The notes under the pieces: generated by a model
The model's database searches: none
What the model was told of the DNA's origin: nothing
What the model saw: only the letters and a program-made list of their open reading frames with translations
Program-made: the position numbers and the translations under genes
NCBI RefSeq assembly: GCF_000283155.1
Contig: NW_004454163.1
Span: forward strand, 1,261,176-1,325,175
Source of the DNA: Ceratotherium simum simum
Taxonomy: Eukaryota; Chordata; Mammalia; Perissodactyla; Rhinocerotidae
Direction of reading: 5' to 3'
Length of the DNA: 64,000 nt
Shown: positions 57,765 to 64,000 of the stretch, in pieces
Layout of the letters: every line of letters starts with the position of its first letter
Numbering within the stretch: the stretch's first letter is position 1

Positions 57765-58260
57765 AGTATTGTTATAACATCTATTGATTCTCCCACCTCT
57801 TAGTATCGGGTGTAAGCTTTTTGTCATGACAATCAAGGCCTTTAGAATCTAGTTCCATTTAAATTCCCAGAGACACCCTTAACCACTCCTCATAACATGT
57901 CTGTGCTCCGGCCATGGTTCCCTAAGTACTTTTCTTTCACAACTTGTGGTTCATATATGATGGCCTCTGTGTTAAATACATCTTTTACCCGCTACTCTAA
58001 CAAATAAATTTCTACTTATCCTTTCAATACCCAGCTCATATTTCCATTCCACTGGGAACCTGATTTTCCCATGCAGAGTAAGTTATTCCACTCACTGTGT
58101 TTCTACTGCACTTTTGGACGTTTCTCCATGGATTAATTATTGAGTATTGTCTTTTATCTATACACGTTTACTGGATTATAAGACCTTTGATGGCAGAGAT
58201 TGTATTTTATTCATCTTTTTTTTGGAACCCGGTACAGGACTTTGCAGATATCTATGTGTA
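57765..58260 (+). mobile_element. L2 LINE 3' end
   Basis: 'ctgtgctccggccatgg', 'tttctacttatcctttcaatacccagctcat', 'ggattataagacctttgatggcagagattgtattttattcatc' and 'acccggtacaggac' follow the L2 3' end in order. The 28-bp duplication (57709-57764) precedes it. Confidence 0.7.
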
Positions 58261-59340
58261 GAGAGAGAAAAAACGCTAGATAGAAGAAAAAGAGGAAAAA
58301 AGAGAAGAAAAGAAAAGAGGAAACAAAATAGTTCTCATGGGAGAAGGAAAATCTGAACACAAGAGACAGTTGTTACAAATGAGGAGTATAACTATAGGTG
58401 ACGGCTTTCTAAGAGATGATTCGTGAAATATGTAAAATGTGCCTCCACTAGGAATCACAAGTAGAGTTCACTATTTCATCTACTGCTTGATAAGAAGTAA
58501 AATGTATCTTATTCATTTGAGGGTAATAAAACATAATTTAGTTTTAGTTTAAAGGTCAAAGCATGAAGGTAACCCAAATATATTACTCGGAAAAGAAAAT
58601 TTGATCAAATAACATCTTATTAACAATGCCTGAGGAAACACAAGTGCGTGCGTTAGCATAGGACTCATGTAGATTCTTTGACAGAAGAAGGTGCTGTCTA
58701 ATGGTGACCATGAGAATTTATAGGAATCAGTCCATATGTTTACAGAGAATATTTTGACATAGAAAAGGAACCATGCTTTTTATAGGGTCTTAGTTATAAA
58801 TATACCTTTCCATAAACGATGAAACATTTTTCAGAAATCAATACCCCTTTCTCATTGTAGTTACTGGATGCCTCTTTGGATGATTTTAAGGATTTTAGTT
58901 TAAATCTCAGGTCATCATAGCATCTTCATTAAGTGAAATTAAAAAAAAAAAGTGTGCTTCTACTTTGGGGGTACCTTTAAGCCTGGATTATTTGGAAGGA
59001 CAGCTGGATTTATTGGACCTGTGAATATTCTTGCCTGATATAGAAAACGAACACTCACAGGAGAATACTGGGAGAATCGATCATTAGTCTGACAGAAGCT
59101 GTTTAACCTCATAATAGTGGCTATGAGCCTATCTATGTTATTAGTCTGGGAGCATTCTCCCTTCCAGGCACTGAAAGCCCAGTGTGGCTGGACCTGCCTA
59201 ACTGAGTAATATTTAATCTCCTAAAGTCGCTAACATTTGAAATTACAAAAGTACTATTCAGTTAAAAATGAGTTCTTATAAAAATCGATTATAATAAATT
59301 TCTAAGGGTATACCTCCTCTTGTAATTTCTATTTTGATAA
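58261..59340. other. Unassigned sequence with purine-rich tract
   Basis: A purine-rich tract (AGAAAAAGAGGAAAAAAGAG..) at 58261-58325, otherwise unassigned. No gene visible. Confidence 0.45.
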
Positions 59341-60015
59341 ATGGCATCATTTTCCAAAGACTCAACCAAGCCAGGAAACAAAGCCATCTTGGAGCCCTCC
59401 TTTCACTCGCTTATCCATCACCAAGTCCCATTGCTTCTACTTCCTAATTGTCTCTCTACTCTACTCTTTATACAAAATGCCTCTACATTTTCACTTCTTG
59501 TTAAATTTCTAAATTCTTTTCCTATAGCCGTTTATTCTTGTTCCCTGAAAATCTATTTTCTACAGGTGACTTTCAGTCATCATCTCAACCTCAATGGGTC
59601 AAAAAATAAACTCAACTTCCACACATTCCAAATGTTCCTCTCTCAAGCTTTTTATCTTATTAAATGGTAACACCATTTTTCCAATTTCTCAATTCAAAAA
59701 ACTTCTCTCATACTGTATCAAACGCATAAGCACATCATATAGACTCAACTTCTTTAATGTACCTGTAATCAACTATTTCTTACTACCTCACTCCACTGAT
59801 AGCTGATATCCTTCCTCAATCCACCATTATCTGTTGCCTGGTTTCTTGGGCCCTCGTACTCTTCTGCCTGCTTCCATGTTTGTTCCACTGCAGTCTATTC
59901 TCCATACTGTATCTAGAAAAAATTTTTTAAACACAACTCAGAACTCTCTGGTCTATTTTTTCAATGGTTTTCCATATCACTTGATCCTAAGTCCAGAATT
60001 TGATTGGATTAATAT
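59341..60015 (+). mobile_element. L2 LINE fragment (late ORF2)
   Basis: 'gccaggaaacaaagccatcttggag', 'caccaagtcccattgcttctac', 'ctgttgcctggtttcttgg', 'ctgcagtctattctccatac' and 'aatggttttccatatcacttg' follow the L2 late ORF2 order. The 109-codon open frame at 59341-59670 is an L2 by-product, not a gene. Confidence 0.65.
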
Positions 60016-60259
60016 GTAGAGCAATTTATGGCCTAGGGTATTGTTGAAATCAATAGGGCAGTCGGCTGGTAATTACTGAAGTTTAAAAGCTGAGAGTGGT
60101 CAGAGAAAGAGAGGAAGAGAGCTCTACCATAATCACTGCCACCCCAGGGTGACTGTGGGCATACACAAAGATGCACCTCCCTCAAGAGAAACATCAGAGG
60201 ATTAACAGTGGACAGAGTGGAGGAGGAAGGAAATAGACTGCACTAAAATAGTCCAGCTC

Positions 60260-61876
60260 GTCATTAAACAAATAAACAATCTCCAAGCTCCAGAGAGGGG
60301 CAGTACCCAAAGTTACTACAATTTATTATCTAAAATATTCAGTTTCAAAAAAAAAGAAAAAAAAACAGACAAGGCATGCAAAGAAATAGGAGATTCATAT
60401 GGAATTGTAAGAGTCCAAGAATAGCCAAAACAATAATAAAAAAGAAAAACAAAGTTGGACAACTCACATTTTCTGATTTTAAAAGTTACTGGAAAGCAAC
60501 ATTAATTAACACAATGTGGTACTGACAAGGACAGACATATAGACCAATGTAATGGAGTTGAAAGTATAAAAATAAAGTCAGACATCTATTGTCAACTGAT
60601 GTCACGTGGTCTATGGTTGACAAGGATGCCAAGACCATTCTTAGGGGAAAGAATAGTCTTTTCAACACATGATGATGGATCAACTGGATAGCCACATGCA
60701 AAAGAATGAAGTTGCCTCTTACCTCACACCATATACAAATGTTAGCTCAAAACCAAAGACCTATATATAAAAGTTAAAAATATAAAACTCTAAGAAGAAA
60801 ACATAGGGGTAAACTTCATGACCTTGCATTTGGCAAAGAATTCTTAACTATGACACCAAAAGAAAGCATGGGCAACAAAATAAAGAATAGATAAATTGGA
60901 ATTTTTCAAAATTAACAGATTTTGTTCTTTAAGGGAGCACGTCTTGTTGGAAGCACCATCAAGGTAGTGAATAGACGAAAATATAGAATGGGAGGAGAAA
61001 ATATTTGCAAATCATATACTTGATGAGAGAGTTGTATTCAGAATATATAAAGAACTCTTACAATTCTATAGTAAAAAGACAACCCAACTTAAAAAAATAA
61101 TGCAACATCATTAGTCATCAGGGAAATGCAAATCAAAACCACATGAGATACCATTTCATAACGGCTAAGATGGCTAGAATTTTAAGAACAGATAATGACA
61201 AGCGTTGGCAAGCATGTAGAGAAATTAGATCCCTCATACATTACTTATGGGAATATAAAATGGAGCAGACACTTTGAAGACAGTCTGGCAATTCCTCAAA
61301 CAAACATATTACCAAGTGACCTAGATATTTTACTCCTAGCTTTGTGCCCAAAAGGTATAAAAATATATATCTACACAAAAACTCTTACATGAATGTCTAT
61401 GGCAGCATAATTCATAATAGTCAAAAAGTAGGAGCACTCAAAGGTCCATCAACGGATGAATGGATAAAAATAAATTTAGTATATCTATACAATGGAATAT
61501 TATTTGACCAAAAAAGGAATGAAGTACTGATATATGCTGCAACACGATGAACCTTGAAAATGTTATGCTAAGTGAAAAAAGCCACTAAAAAAGACCACAT
61601 ATTATGATTCCATTCACATGAAATGTCCAAAGAGGTGCAATCTAAAGATTAGTAGTTGCTTTGGGCTACAGTAGGAGGGGGAGGGGCACGATAGGGGTAG
61701 AGGTGAGTGATAGCTAATGGCTAGGGGGTTTCTTTTTAAGGTAATAAAAATGTTTTCAAGTTGACTATGATGATAGTTGCACACATCTGTGAATATACTA
61801 AAGACCATTAAATTGTACACTTTAAAGGGGTGAATTGTCTGGCATGTGAATTACATCTCAATAGGCTGTTAAAAAA
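60260..61876 (+). mobile_element. L1 LINE with large internal deletion
   Basis: A short 5'-type segment (60260-60390) passes directly into the ORF2 C-terminal half: 'acatatagaccaatg', 'caaaagaatgaagttg', 'catcagggaaatgcaaatcaaaacc', 'ggaatattatttgacc' and a 3' UTR reaching 'gtgaattacatctcaata' at about 61860. Most of ORF1 and ORF2 is absent. Many stops are present. It looks like an L1M-age copy. Confidence 0.85.
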
Positions 61877-62179
61877 CATTCAATAACTGTTCTAAAAATA
61901 CTGAATTCTAATCCCTTATAAAAGCATAACGACACCATAACAAATTCCAGAATGGGCTCTTTTATGATCCACCTCCTGCCTCACTCAACAAGTCATCTCT
62001 AAGGATCCTCTTGATATGCCATGTTATTTCACAACTCTATGTTCTTGAACGTTATTTTTTCTACTTTGCATATATTGTTTTTTATTTCTCACTTTTGCCT
62101 TGTAAATTCATCTTATGTGACTCTTCTCAAGTATAACATTCTCCATGAAAGTTTCCCTTATTCTCTGCCTAAGTCGATC

Positions 62180-62530
62180 CTTTTTTTTTTCTGTAAATAT
62201 TTTATTAGGTACAGAGCGGGGAGGGGCTCAGTTCTTCTTGGCAGCTGCTTTCCTCACGGTGGCCAGACGTGTGTCCACTCCCTTTCCTTGATGCACTTGA
62301 GGCTCGCTTGTCCCTGTACACCATGAGCAGCCCCATGGCTTCCACTCCTGTGAAGTGAAGCCACACACATCTTGGATCAAGTCCCGCAGGAACTTGGTGT
62401 GCTCAGCTGCACCCCAGCTTGCCCATTTTCTTGGTCACCTTGTGGCCCTTCTTGAGGTCCATGGTCCAGGAGTAGCACAGAACCAAGGCCGCTGCTCTTC
62501 AACGGCTGCTGCAGCAGAAGTGGTCCTTTC
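62180..62530 (-). pseudogene. RPL36: RPL36 processed pseudogene
   Basis: On the minus strand the intronless copy shows, in order, the KKGHKVTKK stretch (near 62460), a HTKF-like segment, a VCGF segment (near 62370), a region corresponding to the MELL..DKRAL part, and the C-terminal RKAAAKKN before TGA (stop at 62228-62230). A GCCCCTCCCC 3' UTR, an AATAAA signal (62205-62211 complement) and an A tail (T run at 62180-62189 on the plus strand) follow. The coding length is about 50 bases shorter than the 105-codon parent because of at least two deletions, and it is frameshifted, so it is dead. RPL36 encodes a 60S ribosomal protein. Retroposition by L1 is inferred from the tail and lack of introns. 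Confidence 0.93.
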
Positions 62531-62609
62531 TTCTCTAATCCTCCTCTGTAACAAGTCAATGTCTAATAGAGTATTTGTTACAATGTATTATAATTATTTA
62601 TTTATTTAT

Positions 62610-62905
62610 TTATTTTTTTTGTGAGGAGATCAGCCCTGTGCTAACATCCGCCAATCCTCCTCTTTTTTTTTTTTTTTTTTTTTGCTGAGGAAGACGGCCC
62701 TGGGCTAACATCTGTNNNNNNNNNNNNNNNNNNNNNNNNNNNNNNNNNNNNNNNNNNNNNNNNNNNNNNNNNNNNNNNNNNNNNNNNNNNNNNNNNNNNN
62801 NNNNNNNNNNNNNNNTCGGTGCGCGCCCGGGATCCGAACCAGCGAACCCCGGGCCGCCGCAGCGGAGCGCGCGCACCCAACCGCTTGCGCCACCGGGCCG
62901 GCCCC
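62610..62905 (-). mobile_element. Young ERE-type SINE, minus strand, containing the assembly gap
   Basis: Left side: 'gaggagatcagccctgtgctaacatccgcc', T19, 'gctgaggaagacggccctgggctaacatctgt'. Right side: a CpG-rich head (GGGCCGGCCC complement, A-box area at 62881-62892, B box complement GGATCCGAACC at 62830-62840). The flanking AATTATTTATTT repeats at 62592-62603 and 62906-62917 act as the duplication. The unmutated CpGs indicate a young copy. Confidence 0.95.
62716..62815. other. Assembly gap (100 N)
   Basis: Exactly 100 Ns inside the young ERE. A round number usually stands for unknown length. The missing bases should be the middle of the SINE (about 100 bp by comparison with the other copies), but extra sequence cannot be excluded. 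The open frames through it are artefacts. Confidence 0.99.
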
Positions 62906-63486
62906 AATTATTTATTTTTAAGTAAACAGAGGTGTTAAATCACTCATGACTATCTAGTGTTTGGAATAAACGAGATAATTGATTAATATTTTAAAATTAC
63001 AAAATAAATAAAAATACAATTTTAAACTTAACCAATCGGTAATTGCTAGTACTTACAATTTCTAGAACATATTAACACAAAATATTTTATTTTTGTGTTT
63101 TATTATACTGTAATATTTTGTATTGATAGAATTCAGACTAAATAAGATTAATATATACACATATATATTATTTAAACATTTTATTTATGTATATATAAAA
63201 TGGATACACCTATATCTATTTATATCTAGATATATATCCATGTTACCTAAGTTTATTTTTGATGAAGAAAATTTTGCATGTCTTTAAATGGATAAAAATA
63301 CCATTTTGAAGAACCACAAAAAGTTTTCTGTAAAATTAAGAATATCTTTATAAGACAAAGAACCTATACTTTCTAAAATGAGACTAGACAGTTTAACTGT
63401 ACCTTAAATTTCTATTATCTCTAAGAGGAGACCTCGAACATTTAATTGAGAAATAAATTAAACTTTCCCATGTTCTCTATTTTCAG
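62906..63486. other. Very AT-rich unassigned sequence
   Basis: TA-rich stretches at 63150-63240 (TATATACACATATATA, ATCTAGATATATATCC). No gene or repeat family recognised. Confidence 0.5.
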
Positions 63487-63959
63487 TGTGGTGGCAGCCA
63501 TGGAAATTTATAACTCATCTCTCCGTTTAAGAGAGCCTGTCATAAGGAAAGCTGACACCCTCCATCTGCTGCACCTTTGTCTCCACAACAGCATTCATGC
63601 CAAGATCACTCTCTTCCCAGGCTGCTACTAGCCAACAACAGAACACGATGGAGGTTTTGGAGCTTGGCCGTTTCTGAACAATGTGGGACCCTTCTGATGG
63701 GTTATGTGCTGGGGCTCCCCATTGGTCTGGCTGAGCCTTTCTCAGAGCTACTCTGCAGTCTGAGGCTCTAACTACACCTCTCCATTCTTCCGCTGTCTTT
63801 TTGCAGCGCTCAGACCTGCGTTGTTGTTAGAAGGTGCTCCCGGTCTACCTCTACTTCTTCTACTCTTCATTCTTCATAGATATTTACCCAAATAAATCTC
63901 CTACATGCATAATTCCGTCTTGGTGTCTGATTCTCAGAAGACCCAAGCCTTCCGTGACA
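63487..63959 (+). mobile_element. Probable LTR (MaLR/ERVL-like or LTR33-like)
   Basis: Begins TGTGGTGGCAGCC and ends CCTTCCGTGACA (TG/CA). In the 3' part a polyadenylation signal AATAAA at about 63889 follows 'catagatatttaccc', and the last 60 bases ('cgtcttggtgtctgattctcag') resemble the end of ancient mammalian LTRs. The GC content is higher than in the neighbourhood. No duplication is visible. The two open frames here (63446-63631 and 63577-63771) are by-products. Confidence 0.5.
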
Positions 63960-64000
63960 TACTTAGTATCTGTCTATGTTTTGAGAAATATTTATTTTTT

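Noticed and set aside
59341..59670. 109-codon ATG-led open frame
   Set aside because: The sequence follows the L2 LINE order, and the frame is a by-product.
62610..62907. Minus-strand open frames spanning the N gap
   Set aside because: They read through undetermined bases and SINE sequence.

Overview
This window is about 36% GC mammalian nuclear DNA with no intact protein-coding gene that I can support. The species signal comes from repeats. At least a dozen copies of a tRNA-headed SINE of the equine ERE type (a GGCTGGCCC-like head, Pol III A and B boxes, the phrase 'gatgttagctcagggc', an A-rich tail) are scattered through it. They point to a perissodactyl, most likely Equus, although rhinoceros or tapir cannot be excluded by eye. 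Some copies are CpG-rich and have perfect target-site duplications, so the family was active recently. One copy (62.6-62.9 kb) contains a 100-N assembly gap.

Layout. 0-2 kb: unassigned sequence and an ERE. 2.2-7.6 kb: a decayed class III (ERVL-type) provirus on the minus strand, reading gag, protease, reverse transcriptase, RNase H/integrase, dUTPase from high to low coordinate. It is interrupted by an antisense LTR (5.75-6.36 kb) and by a tRNA-Glu-like SINE (3.9-4.3 kb). 8.1-12.4 kb: two old L1 fragments, the second split by a MER5-like element. 15-22 kb: ERE, MIR, L2, a 2-kb L1 with an ERE inside it, an antisense L1 and a long TCTA microsatellite. 24-31 kb: MIR, L2 and a three-layer nest (L2 containing an RTE/BovB-like LINE containing a complete ERV1-type LTR with a 4-bp duplication). 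33-38 kb: an AT palindrome, an MLT2-type LTR, an L1 5' fragment and a Tigger transposon carrying an ERE. 38-55 kb: EREs, L1 and L2 fragments, a second tRNA-Glu-like SINE with a clear duplication, the youngest-looking ERE (53.2 kb) and a solo LTR. 55-64 kb: L2 fragments, an L1, an RPL36 processed pseudogene, the gapped ERE and a probable LTR.

The open reading frames longer than 60 codons are short, mostly without ATG-based support, and either lie in repeats or have no recognisable domain. I read the window as a gene desert or a large intron. I found no new biological system. The most useful observations are the pairing of an RTE LINE with a tRNA-Glu-headed SINE that seems to share its 3' end, the nested-insertion chronology, the very young ERE copies, several structure-prone sequences (Z-DNA tract, 22-bp hairpin, AT palindrome), and two weak exon-like signals (33.28 kb and 37.63 kb).
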